A stretch of DNA of 64,000 nucleotides from Pascua guehoae. Taxonomy: Eukaryota > Basidiomycota > Tremellomycetes > Trichosporonales > Trichosporonaceae. The stretch is taken from contig BCJX01000001.1 of assembly GCA_001600415.1 (NCBI GenBank), positions 1 through 64,000 on the forward strand. Direction: 5' to 3'. This document shows, one piece after another, positions 1 through 11,423 of this stretch. The notes beneath the pieces were generated by a model. It was given only the letters and a program-made list of their open reading frames with translations, made no database searches and was not told the origin of the DNA. Within the stretch, counting starts at the first letter, position 1. Each line of letters opens with the position of its first letter. The translations under genes were made by a program, and so were the position numbers.

Positions 1-29
1 CCTAACCCCCTAACCCCCTAACCCCCTAC
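1..29. repeat. Telomeric repeat, chromosome left end
   Basis: The first bases are about three tandem CCCCCTAA units, which is TTAGGGGG on the other strand. This repeat is known from Cryptococcus and other tremellomycetes. It shows that the window begins at or very close to a chromosome end. A degenerate remnant, CCCTAACCCCTAA, reappears at about 662-675. Confidence 0.9.
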
Positions 30-335
30 ACCGACCTCCTGCCTGAATCACTCTATGTGCTGTGGTGGGGGCCTTTACGTGACATGGCAGCCCACGAGCT
101 CGGAGAATCCTGGCCAGATGCTGACACATGGCGGACCTGGCTCACCCATGATGCAGGGCCACTGGAGACTCCCAACCACTGGCGCGCGGCCTCCTGGTTG
201 TTTGGCCGCATCCTTTCCGCATAAACAGGTTGTAATCTTGTAGTCTGAATATACCCCATCTGTCATGTATATTAGTATACCCCCACCTGACGTAATGTCC
301 ACTGCACGATACTAACTGCCAATCATCCCGACTAA

Positions 336-578
336 CCCTCAGTGCATTTTACATTGGACCCCATGGTTACCCCCAGTGCATTTTGCACTGAGCCCCCAGC
401 CCACACCCCCAGTGCAGATTACACTGAGGGGGGCCCAGTGCAGATTTCCCGACCCCCAGTGCAGCCGACACCCCCCAGTGCAGCTACCCCCAGTGCAGGT
501 CACACCCCCCAGTGCAGACCCCCAGTGCAGGTCATACCCCCCAGTGCAAGTTGCACCAGTGGGGGCCCAGTGCAAATA
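336..578. repeat. Degenerate CCCCCAGTGCA subtelomeric array
   Basis: About eleven copies of the word CCCCCAGTGCA occur in roughly 240 bases, all in the same orientation, followed by short variable spacers such as GATT, GGTC or GCCG. Spacing is irregular (13-35 bases), so this is not a simple satellite. It is the first ordered sequence inside the telomere and is probably a subtelomeric repeat. No reading frame through it looks like a protein. Confidence 0.75.
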
Positions 579-593
579 TAATTATATTAAGGT

Positions 594-3366
594 CGCAAAT
601 GACCATTCAGAAACCGGCTAGAAGCAGCGGATGGAGCAAAGGCCAAAAAATAACCCAAACACCCTAACCCCTAAACAAAACAGACCATGTGGTCTGAGAC
701 TGGAGTTGTACACGCAGTTTTCGTTCTTCAATGAAATTCTTCTTCTTTTACATTGCCACCCGCATGCATAATCTTGTACGGAGGCTGTGGTAGTGCGGTA
801 AGGCCGCGGACGGTGGCGCAACACGCCTACGGCGGGATGAATGCCCCAGCGGCGACAGGAATGGGCCGGTGCGATGGATGGGCTGGTTCGGCAGCGCCAG
901 CCCCCCCGAATGACGCCGCCGCGACGTGGATGCCCGCGGCGTTGGGGGATGGCTCCACAAGGTCGTTCCCGGGCTATGACATGCCCCGCGGCGACGGTTG
1001 AAGGCTCTCGCAGCGACGTGAACAGGATCCTTCGTCGGAAACGGCTCTGTTCGCCTGGGGAGACGCTGAGGCGACGTGGATGGTCTGCGTGGCATTGGAG
1101 CATTTGTCTGGAAAGCGTGTTCGGCCGAGAAGACGGCGTTGATGACTCCTGCGGGGACTAGATGGCTCCGCGGCGATGGGTAGGTGACAGGAGGGCCGGG
1201 ACTCACGGCGCAAAGCCCAATGGACGCGTGAATGTCGAGCACGAGCCCGATGAACCCGATGAATGTGTGTATGTTGAGCGCAGACCGAGGTCGCGGTCTG
1301 AGGGATAGGCGGGGATGGCATGGCGCAATCATGGACCCGCTGAGAAGGCGCCCGCGCAATGGAGGATCGTTCGTCTGGGAGGACGGCGCGGCGGGGGTTG
1401 AGAGCTCCACAATGGCAGTCGATGGCTCAGCAGCCACTCGAGATGGGCGCCGTTGATGGCTCTGCGGCCACGCGCGACGGTGGATGGCCCCCCTCGGCTG
1501 TGGATCGTTCGTCCGGGGGGGCCACAAGGCAGTTGGCCCCTCCGCGATGGTGGATCCTTCATCCACCATCGCCCGTTAGGCCGCCGCTCGGCCGAGAGGA
1601 CGCTGCGGCAACGGTGATCGTTGGTCTCGGCAGCCCGAAGAAGCCACGGCAACCATCGATGATTCTGCGGCCACGCGGTGGATGGCCCCGGCGGTGGGGG
1701 AGCCCACAAGATGGTGGATCGATGGTTAGGCCACCGTCCGGCCTAAAAGACACCGTGGCGACGATGCATCGTCGGGGACAGTCCGCTGTGCGTCCTCCGG
1801 TCTCCGTCCTGTTGAGCCTCGATGGTATCAGGAGGCGGCGATCGTTGGGTCCCATGCTCCACGTGGCTCATTAACTCGTACATGTTGCGCGGGATGAACC
1901 GGGGTAATGACCGACGTCGCGCTGCGGACGTACGTGCTGGAGGACGAGACGCGATGGGGTCTCTGTCATCAGGAACCATTCACAGAGTGCCCAGAATGAG
2001 CGACAGGGGCGGACGTTGACCACTATGCCTCCGACGTCCGACGACCATGGGCATCCGGCGCACGTCCACTATTGGTAAGACACATCGGGGGTGACACGGC
2101 TCGTAAAGCAAACGACGTCGTCCTTTGCAACCTCAGCGTTCTGTAATGAGCGATAGAGCGACGCATAGATTCAGTGCGCGCGCGCGAGTACATGTAGAGT
2201 GCGCGCGGAGGCTCGAGCGTACGTGCGACGGGACGTGGGCAGCTTACGCGCCCCGCCAGTGTGTGAGGCTCATGTCGCTCCAACACGGTCGTCGACGTCA
2301 CTACCGACATGCGATGGCCCCGAGCATGCATTGGAGGTCATCGGCTGCGCTACCCAACACCGAATTCACTTCCCAACGGCGTCCATGGTGCCGATGGTCC
2401 ACACACCAGAGCGACGTGGAGAGGTGCGGACTGAAAGCAGGACGTGGAGCGCGTCGGTTGGCAGTACGGTCGTGCAACCGAGACTACAACCGAGACTACC
2501 CCAGTGGCTGCCGTTTCCCGTCGCGCGCAATATAGGAATCCAAGACCACGCCAGACGTGGCCTGGAACATCACCTACTCGGATTCAAGATGGGCGGATGG
2601 GAGTCCAGGAACAAGCAGGCGAGGGAGGTCGGCGCACATGACGGCCAGATTGAGACGATCAGATGTGATTCTGGACTTTGTCGGAACGGGCAGAGTCTTC
2701 CTGGGAACCGCCGACAGAAGGGACTGTGGATTTGACCCTCGACGAAAGCGTGGTCAGTCCTCGCAGCGGTTGCGGATCGTTAGCTTCGGTATCTGGCCGG
2801 CGCACATCGCGCGCATTTGGTGGTTGCTGGGGGGTGCATGTCTGTAACTGGTGCGACCGCTGAGACCGTGATCTCGTCTGAAGCGTACGTGGTTCCTTTC
2901 AGCAACAAGTTAGACAGCCATCTGGCAAGTAATCGTGAGACCATGTCGCTGGAATCTGGAATCATACGTCCCACAGGCATACGATTCTTGAAATCAAGGA
3001 AGAGGTCGAGGCGGGGTTCAGTGTACGTACCGCTCGTGCTGCGAATGTCCGACTTTGAGAGACGTAGGTGGAAGCGTGACGAGGCATGTACATGCGTGGT
3101 GGAGGCGTTGCGAGATGTGTAGAGGTGTTACGAGGCGTGTGTCATGTCATGGGTGGCAGAGGCGGGTGGTACGGTACAGTGCGTGATGGCAAGGGTAGGT
3201 AAGTCAGGTCTTAGTTTACACACACGCCAATCGCCAAGCCAACATTGAAAGCTGGTTGAGCTCCTATTCAATACAACGATAATCTGGGCTGTCAGAACCA
3301 AACACGGGTACCATGGCTCACTGACTGATATGCTATGAATGACACGCCCCGACTTGTCGGTTAGGG
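594..3366. other. GC-rich subtelomeric region, no gene recognised
   Basis: Long open frames exist here on both strands, but none encodes a recognisable protein. From about 840 to 1750 the word GATGGCTCYGCGGC and relatives recur (949, 1161, 1421, 1454). A longer unit, TCTGCGGCCACGCG followed by GGTGGATGGCCCC, is present at 1461-1490 and again at 1664-1690. I read this as a decayed repeat array rather than genes. It also contains an interstitial telomere-like remnant near 662. Confidence 0.55.
2412..2474 (+). repeat. Dispersed subtelomeric repeat, copy 1
   Basis: About 63 bases beginning CGACGTGGAGAGGTGCGGAC align, with roughly 80 percent identity by eye, to 4253-4315. Shared blocks include GGACGTGGAGCG and GGTTGGCAG. 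Both copies have the same orientation. This is a diverged duplicated segment of unknown extent. Confidence 0.6.
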
Positions 3367-3687
3367 CTACGAGCCGGGCTTGGGCTTGTCGTAGAGGTTG
3401 GTCTTGTAGTACTTGGCCTGCCACCTGATGCATCGCTCCCACGCTGACGTTGGTTTGCCCGAGTCATCTGCGGCGCGATGCCGATGTGTTGCCACATTCT
3501 GAGTTGGCTGGTGCCCTGTGCCGGCAACGAGAGTTGTCTCGGAGGCGGAGGCGGGGTTGGCAAGATAGCGTGCGCGTTCGGCCTCTGCGTTGGCGACTTC
3601 GGCTTCCTTCTCGGCCTTCTCGCGCTCGACACGCTCGTACAGCTCTTCCATGGCGGCATCGTGCTTGGCCCATCGATCGGAAGGCAT
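3367..3687 (-). CDS. Small charged coiled-coil protein, hypothetical
   Basis: A 106-residue single-exon gene in an otherwise gene-poor subtelomere. I chose the ATG at 3687 because the sequence upstream of it, read on this strand, is CT-rich repetitive leader (CTTCAC-type repeats at 3688-3745). Residues about 9-45 are rich in Glu, Lys, Arg and Ala with spacing typical of a coiled coil (DAAMEELYERVEREKAEKEA). The C-terminal part carries Trp, Tyr and basic residues (WERCIRWQAKYYKTNLYDK). There is no signal peptide or membrane segment. I do not recognise a family. The biased composition and clean start support a real gene, but an orphan or a chance frame cannot be excluded. Confidence 0.6.
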   Translation of the reverse strand: MPSDRWAKHDAAMEELYERVEREKAEKEAEVANAEAERARYLANPASASETTLVAGTGHQPTQNVATHRHRAADDSGKPTSAWERCIRWQAKYYKTNLYDKPKPGS

Positions 3688-4252
3688 TGTGAAGAGTGAA
3701 GCTGGTGAAGAGTGAAGCTGGTGAAGAGAAGGGAGTGAAGAGAAGAGAGGATACAAGTGGCGAGGTTACGAGTGGCCAAGAAGTCCGTGCTGGTGGAGGC
3801 TTACGTCAGCGTCCGATTGGGGACGGGCCTTCCCCACCTGGTGCCCTCTGCACCTGTGCACCACCTACCTACACAGGAGACCACATCGTTCACATCATGC
3901 AACATACAACATGAGGCGGGCTCTGTCGTAGACGCGAACACCAAAGCTAGCACGCCACACGTCCAATATCGCAACGACTACCTCTTACCCTTATCCAAGC
4001 TCCTAACCAGGTTCAATAGAACCGTTTACCGCCCAGAAGCCCGCTCTCCACCCAGCCCTTTCAAGTCGACACCGGCCCGAGACGCACTGGGACCAGGATG
4101 CTGAAAGCAACGAGAGCGACAGCCTGTTTATCAGCAACGTGCCATCCAGTCACCGACACACCATGGCCAACTCCCCGCATTGCCTGCATACACCAACTGG
4201 AGCATTCCCATTGAAGCAAACTTGACATGGTGCGGCTGGTCTACACAGGAGA

Positions 4253-4315
4253 ACGAGGTGGAGCGGTGCGAACTGAGAGCCGGACGTGGAGCGGCGCGGT
4301 TGGCAGGGCACGGTC
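4253..4315 (+). repeat. Dispersed subtelomeric repeat, copy 2
   Basis: This is the partner of 2412-2474, in the same orientation. Shared blocks include GTGGAG, GGACGTGGAGCG and GGTTGGCAG, separated by scattered substitutions. It lies about 1.8 kb from the first copy, on the other side of the small coiled-coil gene. Confidence 0.6.
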
Positions 4316-4760
4316 CTGGGAGTGAGTAATCGAGTGGATTCCCAGAGCCGCAACGAGGCGGATCCAGAATCGTCGAGATGACAAGATGCCGGCGTCAATG
4401 TCCGTTGCGTCGAGTGACGGCCGGGCAGCCAGAATGGGCTGAGACTCTGTTGCGTACGTCCCCCGCAATGTTGTCCTAGGCGTCCTCGTGAATATCCCCG
4501 ACGACAGTTTGGAACCGCAGTATCACAGCTGCCGCCACGATTGGATAGCGTCGAGCGCGGCCGAGGCGTCAATGAAGAGTGTCCAGGGAAGCGGGCCGGC
4601 CTTGTGCACGAGGTTGAAGGACCAGGGGTGCGCGGCGACAAGAGGGGAGACGGTGCGTAAACGACTGTGGATAGCAGGACGACTGGGCGACAACCGTAAC
4701 ACTGACGGTTTGTGTGGAGTTGAAGAGCCAACGAGGGTGGGGTCGAGGTCGACGGGACTT

Positions 4761-4836
4761 GAACAATACCATCGAACCACGAGGGGACAGCAAACCCTTC
4801 TCGCATCGCTGCCCTCGTGGTTCAATGGTATTGTTC
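4761..4836. repeat. Long near-perfect inverted repeat (hairpin)
   Basis: The arm at 4761-4791 starts GAACAATACCAT. It is the reverse complement of 4808-4836 apart from one substitution and a two-base indel, with a 16-base loop. The right arm reads CTCGTGGTTCAATGGTATTG, which resembles the 5' half of a tRNA with an A-box-like TGGTTCAATGG. No complete tRNA can be folded. It may be a fold-back element or a tRNA-derived fragment. Confidence 0.7.
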
Positions 4837-7800
4837 GAGATGTGAAACGGACATCAGATCGGTGCGATAGCCACATGGCCGCCCGTAGTTCCAGCGCATC
4901 TCGTACCCGAGCCGCAGTATCCCATGCCGGCGGACCCTACGGACGTCTTCACACTAACCCCCGAAGTGAGGATGAGTGGGAATTGATCAGGAAGTGAGTA
5001 CGGATGAGCCTAGAAGCTGATAAACTTCGGAAGCAGTAAATAACCGCGCACATAGGTCGTGTGAACGACATTCATCCCGAAACACGGTCCAGTCATGTCG
5101 AAGATTGTCGTGGGATGTCCTGAGAGTTGAGACGGGCCTCGTGGAGGCGGCCGACATTGGCGTCGACAGGTGCAGAGACGGCTATGCCATGAGCGGTGCA
5201 GGAGGATGGGCTGACGCCGAGGTGGACGTGCAATGTCTGGACAGCGGTTGTCGTCAAAGCGCAGACGGGTCAAGTCGTGATTGATGGATCGGGCGGAGGT
5301 AGGCGTATAAACCACCAACGGAGCCCAGCCGTCGACGGGGCCGAGGAGACGTCAGGTGTCGTGTCCTGAGGAACAACACGTTGCGCACGGCTGCTTACGT
5401 TGGACACACACGAGGCATGGGCCCCATGTTCTCAAGCATAGGTCCTCGAGGGCGGGAGGCATTGCGATCGTGTCAGATCGCCGTCAGAGGTCTTGTTCGT
5501 CAAGCCTGGGTCCTGGGCGACAGCGAGCGGAACACGCCAACATGTCGTCCATTGTCGTATCCTCGAACATGGCGAGAGTATCGAGCGACGTTTCCAGTAC
5601 GGCAACACGGCTTGTTGTCACCAGAAGTGGTCGGGAGAGCCCAAGTGGGATTCACCAGCACAGACGCTTAACTGGTCAAAGGGCAACACGCGCATGGCCG
5701 ACTCGTGGGCGCTGGGGGTCGCAAACAATCACACGCCGCCTCGTTGGGCAGAGGGAATGATGGGGTCTGCGAAGATGTGTCCGACTCTGCGTTGGCAGAA
5801 CGCGGCCACGACTCGTAGAGGCCGACTGGAAGCAGTGTGGCGGGACGTGGCTTCCTGGTCCCGGCGTAACGAGTAGGGGTGAATGGACCACGAGCCGACG
5901 AGGCCGCGCTCGTCCTGGTGACGCTTGCTCTCTCGGCAGACCTTGCCATCGTGAATAGCCAGCGGCTCCACAGGAAGAGGCGATGGCGCAGGTCCACACG
6001 GCAGAACGACGTGGAGGGGCCCCTCCCCAGCTGTTGGGCAGCGAGGCTGGATAGCGGGGCTGGCTTCCCCACCCTCAACGCATGTGAGACTCTGGAGCAA
6101 TTGTCGCCTGGACGCCGTGCGAGTGTCGGAGGAGGAATGTTGAATACGCCAGGTGGCAATAACGCTGGCCGGGCGGTCTCGCCAGATTGAGCGTCGACGA
6201 CGGTTGACAACGAGAGTGAAGCGGTGTGGACCACAGGTTGGCGTGGACAACTCTTGGTTGTGGTCGGTGGATGCGGCGCGCAGCCTTGGTGATACGACCC
6301 CAATTGCTGGCGCATACGAGCGGGCTCGTGGACGAGCTTGACGAAGGCCAAGTGTGGGCGAGCCAAGGAGCTGGCAGGGCAAACATCTGGAGCGCTGACA
6401 GGACATGTCGGGATTGGTGGATCAGGCCAGGATGAGAGATATAGACAGGCATCACCACCGACGAAAACCATGCGTCGACGGCGGAGGAGACGCTGGCAAC
6501 GACGGAGATGAATCCAGTGCAACAATGTCGTGTCTTGGGTGACACGTGGAGCTCGGCCGGTGATCCTGGACGAAGTTTTAGGGCCGCAACGCGCTCCCGT
6601 AGGCAAAGGCTCTTAACCATCGCAGTACGGGTTCAACCTGATCGTGTCGCGACCGTGTTATCAACCGTGGGTTCAGCGGTGAGAGGAGGCGCCGCGATTG
6701 TTAGAGGTCTCGTTAATAATCCTTGGCAATGGGCTGGGTGGCGAGCAGCAGCCGAAACAAGGTTGAGACGTCAACGTCCTAGAGCACGGCAGATCTGTGA
6801 TGCAGTTTGTTGCGAGTGGACGTGGTCGAGAGAGCGTTGGCGAAGAGGGGCCACAAGCAAAAGGGATGGTCTATTCACATGAACCCCTTCGAGGTCCATC
6901 GTGCAGAGTACAGAAGACATTGCTGATGAAGGGTCCTGCACGTCGAGAAGCTGACCCCTCACCTTCGACAATGCCCTTGGCCTGTTGACGGCCAACGATC
7001 CGGATGGGCACGACTGTATCGCGGTCCGAGCCGCGTTAGATCTCGCTGAGGCAAGGGCTCCACACCAGAGCGCTTGTCGATAATGATGAGGACATACGCG
7101 TTGCCCCAGCCCTACAGCCTTGCAGCGGAAGTCATGGTGGCTGCACGGTCCGCCGCTACTGCAAACAGCGTCCATGTGCCCCACCATGTTGTCCGTACCC
7201 AGGCACAAAGGCGCTCCCTGCATAAACAATCCGATAGCGGGACACTGGGCGATACATGCGGCTGAACGGCATTTATCCCATTGTCTCTGCATTTGCCCAG
7301 TGCACAAGAAACTGTTTGCGCCAACGTCAAGTCCTCTGTGCGAGTGACAAGGCCGCCACGAGCCCAGCCTCGCGAGGGGACATGGATCCGGTGTTTAGCC
7401 AATGCAATGATAGATACTCTGCTCACGTCTGAGCGTCCACCCGACCTCACCTCGGCAACCGCAACGTGTGCAACAAAGACTTGGCGAGGTGCGACCCGCT
7501 CACTAGCGGAGAACCAGGCAGGCTGCAGCCTCTGGTCGAGACGGCAGCCTCGCAGACATCGTGGACTGCCAGCATCGCCAGGGTCGAGGGTGTGTTCTGT
7601 GCGCAATGGCAGGTAGGGTGCGCAAGACAAAGCGGAGAGTGAGGTGAATTTGGCCTCGATCGGAGATGACAACCTCGCATTGCTCGTGGACTGGGACACC
7701 ACCAGCGAATCGGCGAGTTTTGCGTGCAGGAGCGGGATTATCTGGGTGGATCGTGCACAAAGTTGAGTGAGGTCTGGTCACGAGATGGTTGGTGTACGGT

Positions 7801-8596
7801 CCATTGACCGAGCATTTACCCGTCCTCAGTGCGGACTTCGTGTCTTGGCATTCAGTACTTTGTTCTGGAGCTGACCCTCAGTGGTGGCACCTGCGTTGAC
7901 CCTCCAATTGCCACACCAGAACTACGAGCGTTCCGAGGGTGTGTCCCAGGGTCCCACACTACGGATAGCTGGTACTAGGTTAAGATCTTGATGCATGGTT
8001 CCGCTTGGGGGTGCACAGTGGCGTTGGTGTCCACATGTGTTTGGCTTGTGCGTAGACTTGGCGCATGAGACTGGGCCCAGGTGGTGATCAGCTTCATTTG
8101 CGTGATAGGTCCCAATGAGCAATGCTGCTCCTCAGAAAGTCGGCTGTCAACAGTGGGCTTGTAGGCGACCAAAAGATAACAGACAAGTGGTACCAACAAG
8201 ACTATTAGAGAGGCATACGACAACGGGAAGAAAGGACACAGCATTCGCCTGGGGGGTTCGAGCGACGGCATGTGCAACAATTTCATCCCTTTGAACCACA
8301 TCTGGCCACAGCGTCTCTCAGCACCGGCCCCTGCCGACCTCTTGTCCGCTGGTCAACCCCTTGACACTGCAATATTGTGAAAAAAAGCATCGTTAGCGAC
8401 ATGATCTGCCTCCGCATGTTAGGGGCGCGCCTCTTGCCCAAGCGTTTGGGCACGTGCGCTCGTGGCCTGTGGGTTCTCACTGCCAAGTCGACGTGGTCTG
8501 TGCAGGAAAACTGGGAGGATATAATGAGACTGTACACCTGCAATCTATCTGTACGCTGTCCGCTCTACACTTGTCGCCACCAGCTTCGCTGCCACC

Positions 8597-10701
8597 ATGA
8601 AGCTGTTCAACGCGTTACAGTATTCGTTCTCCCCCAGACGCACGGTGCGTACACTCCTGGCGTTGGCACTTATTCCCCTCCCCCCCCCCAAACCTCTTTA
8701 TTCTTGCCAAGCGTACGGGCTGGTCTATCGCATCTGGCTTGGCTGGTGAGGCGTATGGATCGGCCTTTCACTCAGCCAATCTGCCGGATGATGACTCCCT
8801 CCATCGATTATCGGCAGACCCGCCCCCAATGCCTCAGCTCTCGGGAGGCTTCCATCATCGCCACTCTCGCGTCCTTTGCAAGCGCTCTCACTTCCGATAA
8901 TCTTCATCCTGGCTAATTACCAGTATCCGTTCGGCCCCTGGTTTCACGTTTTCACAACGGTGGTACTCGTTTTGACGTTGCTTCTTCTGACCTTCGGTGC
9001 ATGTGGGTACAAAACAGAGTGGCGGTTGGCAGAAAGCCAGCCCTTGTTCATTTTGGATGTGCGCAGAGCCTGGATCATGCTCCTGTGTCACTGGGGCATA
9101 GACCAAAGGCGATAGGGGATCCAGAACACCGTGTCACAGATGTGCCATGCGGAGAAGCACAAATCGCTACTGCCTACGGTCGGCCTAGCTTTCGAGGAGG
9201 GCAGGTGGCAGGGGCTGGAGGTCACCATGAACCATGCCGGTAACCATCGCGTCCCGGAATGTTCACCAATGCAACGGAGCTTCTTGCTCTTGCAGCTGAC
9301 GCACACGTGGAAGTAGCCTCTTGAGAAATCTTGGTCCGGGCCCGCTGCCAACAGTCTCGACGTGCTGACTTACATGACAGTGGTCACCGTCGCATGGGAG
9401 ACACAAACGGTCATGACTTACGACTACCACGCCAAGGACAACTATTGGCTCCGTAATATGACCTTCTTCAAGAACAAGGCACTCTGCGAACCCGCTACGT
9501 AAATATCAGACACCACTATGTGCTAATCAGACAGTCTGCGTGTTGGCAGCCTTCTCCATACCTCGAACGGTGTATTTCAGTGGAAAATCAACTCAATTTC
9601 CAAACCGCCCTACGAGCCCATAGACGAAGAAATGGCAGTGTACAAAGGGTCCAACGTATCGGAACGCATGCGATTTGTGGACATGTACGTGGACCACTAC
9701 TTCTACACTGGAAAGACAGAAGTGAAGGTACGTTTGGCCAAAGGCTATACCCCTGGTATCTTGTTGCTCACGAGTCAGATTAATGCCGCATACTACGTCT
9801 CCGGCACGTACGCCTTCGGTCTTCGTGCGCAATTCGTCGCCGAAGACGCCGGGTATGGCGACGTAGCTGGCATACGTGACCCTATCGATGGACTCAATCC
9901 ACCTGATATCGAGGACATGGACCGTGTGGGAAGGGTACTCGCCGACGGTCAAACGAGCTTCCAAGAGCGACGGTATTACCCGAAGGCCAACAGCACTGCG
10001 CTCCCATACAAGGCAATGCTTACCCCAGTCATATGGGTCAACGATGTGGCGCACGGTTGCTTGTGAGTAGGCAGGGAAGGGGTTATTAATCTTAGTGCAT
10101 TTTCGGACAACCCCTGTGCGGAACCCAACTCCAATATCACCTTTCGTGTGACCGCTTGGGAGATGAACATGAGCTGTGGGTACACCCCGGATTAGCTCCA
10201 ACTCATTTTTGCAGCATTGGATCTCATACAAGTTAATACGGGCCCCGATGCTGTAGCTGTTTCTCCCAAGTGGGATAATGGTTTTTACAATCTGGTATAC
10301 TCTCTCTTTGCCGTCGACTTTGGCGTCCCGTATGCAGGCAGCTTCTTCACCCAAACTGGCCCCAGCCCGCCCCCCGCACGACTGCACACGACGTACGAGT
10401 GCACCTTTCAAAGACTGAAATCACCGGCCAACGCCTCCGTTTCAGTCGTCACCACCGTCCTGTCTTTCTACGTACGCCCTCGGTGGAATGATGCGCTAAC
10501 ATGGCTCAGGAGACGCTGGCGATGGTGTGGGCGCTATTTTGGAGGTGGTATGCCAAGTACACAAAGTATCGCGACCTCTTCAAGATCAACGACGAACCGA
10601 CCGACGCAAAGGACCCAGCCGACGATGAGGCTGACGCGCACGGGCAAAAGGCCACGACCTCCCACGGCGGGTACACTTCGGTCGCCACGCTCCCCAAGTG
10701 A
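8597..10701 (+). CDS. Multi-exon membrane protein of an unannotated fungal family
   Basis: The start at 8597 sits in an ideal context (GCCACCATGA). Recognisable parts, in order, are: a basic/hydrophobic N-terminus (MKLFNALQYSFSPRR); a membrane helix after PFGPWFHVFTTVVLVLTLLL; an extracellular-type region with NxT/NxS sites (RNMTFF, NSTAL, NSNITF); a second helix (SVSVVTTVLSFY/ETLAMVWALFWRW); and an acidic tail ending at 10699. Supported introns are 8997-9380, 9499-9534, 10063-10095, 10176-10214 and 10472-10509, and all keep frame. The layout matches large, unnamed fungal membrane-protein families as I recall them. The exons between about 8747 and 8930 are unresolved: exon 1 meets a stop at 8747 and another frame continues, so there may be extra introns or a lesion. 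Confidence 0.65.
9271..9303 (-). pseudogene. Possible zinc-cluster remnant antisense in an intron
   Basis: On the minus strand, inside the 384-nt intron of the membrane-protein gene, an open frame reads CVSCKSKKLRC. This is the exact first half (C-x2-C-x6-C with SKKLR) of a fungal Zn2Cys6 DNA-binding domain. The expected second half (C-x2-C) does not follow in any frame I could join. The intron is unusually long for this genome, so it may hold debris of a transcription-factor gene. Chance cannot be ruled out. Confidence 0.3.
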
Positions 10702-11423
10702 GGTGGGCCGAAAAAAGGAGGGAAGGGGACTGCCTTGCCCTCGTCCGTGTCTTTATCACGCACGCCGTGCGGCTGGCTCGGGTGCGGAGCAAGGATGTGT
10801 GCTACGTTCGGTGTGCTGGCCTCGCCGATAGTGATCGTTGTACGGCGTTCCATGTACTGCCGGACATGGGTGTGCTGTCCTCATGATGCACTCGTCCTCG
10901 ACATCTCAGTTGGGTGGCAGAAGCAGATTCTCTGAGTCCATTCTGCTCTGCGTTGGGTCGATCGGGATTCGAGGGACTCTGCGTGCTGGCGTGCTGGTGT
11001 TTGCTATCTAGGGTATCATGCTGCATATTGCACCCTTGATAACGGTCCTGTGCCAGACATGCAAGCGTCATGGGAGCTGCTGCCAGCAGGCCATGGTCGC
11101 CAGCCTGCGCGTCGGCTGTCTGACATTTTCGGCCTTCCAGCGTCGTCTTGACTCGCTTCTAAGCCCCACGCCCGCAGCGACATAGAGCGCCAGCCCGTAG
11201 CACATGTGGTCACAACAGACCTTCAGTCAAGCGCGCGGGTTAGTCGGCAGAGAATTTCACTGGTGGCCATGCCCGTACGAATCTGAGTGGCGTCGCATGG
11301 TCAACTTCTCCAGACGCATGGTCTCGCCTGGCCTGCGCCTCTATGGCGGGCCGTAAACGCCTTATCGCCAATTCATTTCCACAGTACGTATAAGGGTTCA
11401 TGACCCATGGCCCACGTTACCGT
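10702..11423. other. Intergenic, convergent gene ends
   Basis: The space lies between the 3' ends of the membrane-protein gene and the oxygenase fusion gene. I see no gene-like frame, tRNA or repeat in it. Confidence 0.5.

Larger units (their letters stand above)
3688..8596. other. Subtelomeric stretch without recognisable genes
   Basis: About 4.9 kb in which many 100-300 codon frames occur on both strands, but none has convincing protein composition, introns or motifs. It contains the dispersed repeat copy at 4253-4315 and the hairpin at 4761-4836. Words built around CGACGTGG recur through about 7 kb, suggesting decayed repeats. I see nothing else I can name. Confidence 0.5.

Noticed and set aside
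336..578. Reading the CCCCCAGTGCA array as a CRISPR-like array
   Set aside because: The repeat is too short and irregular, the spacers are 2-24 bases, and the organism is a eukaryote.
748..1569. Minus-strand frame of 273 codons in the subtelomere
   Set aside because: Composition is Arg/Pro/Ser-rich from GC bias, with no motif, no proper start context, and several equally long frames overlapping on the other strand.
5668..6606. Minus-strand frame of 312 codons
   Set aside because: Low-complexity Arg/Ser/Pro sequence without family signals, overlapped by frames of similar quality on both strands.
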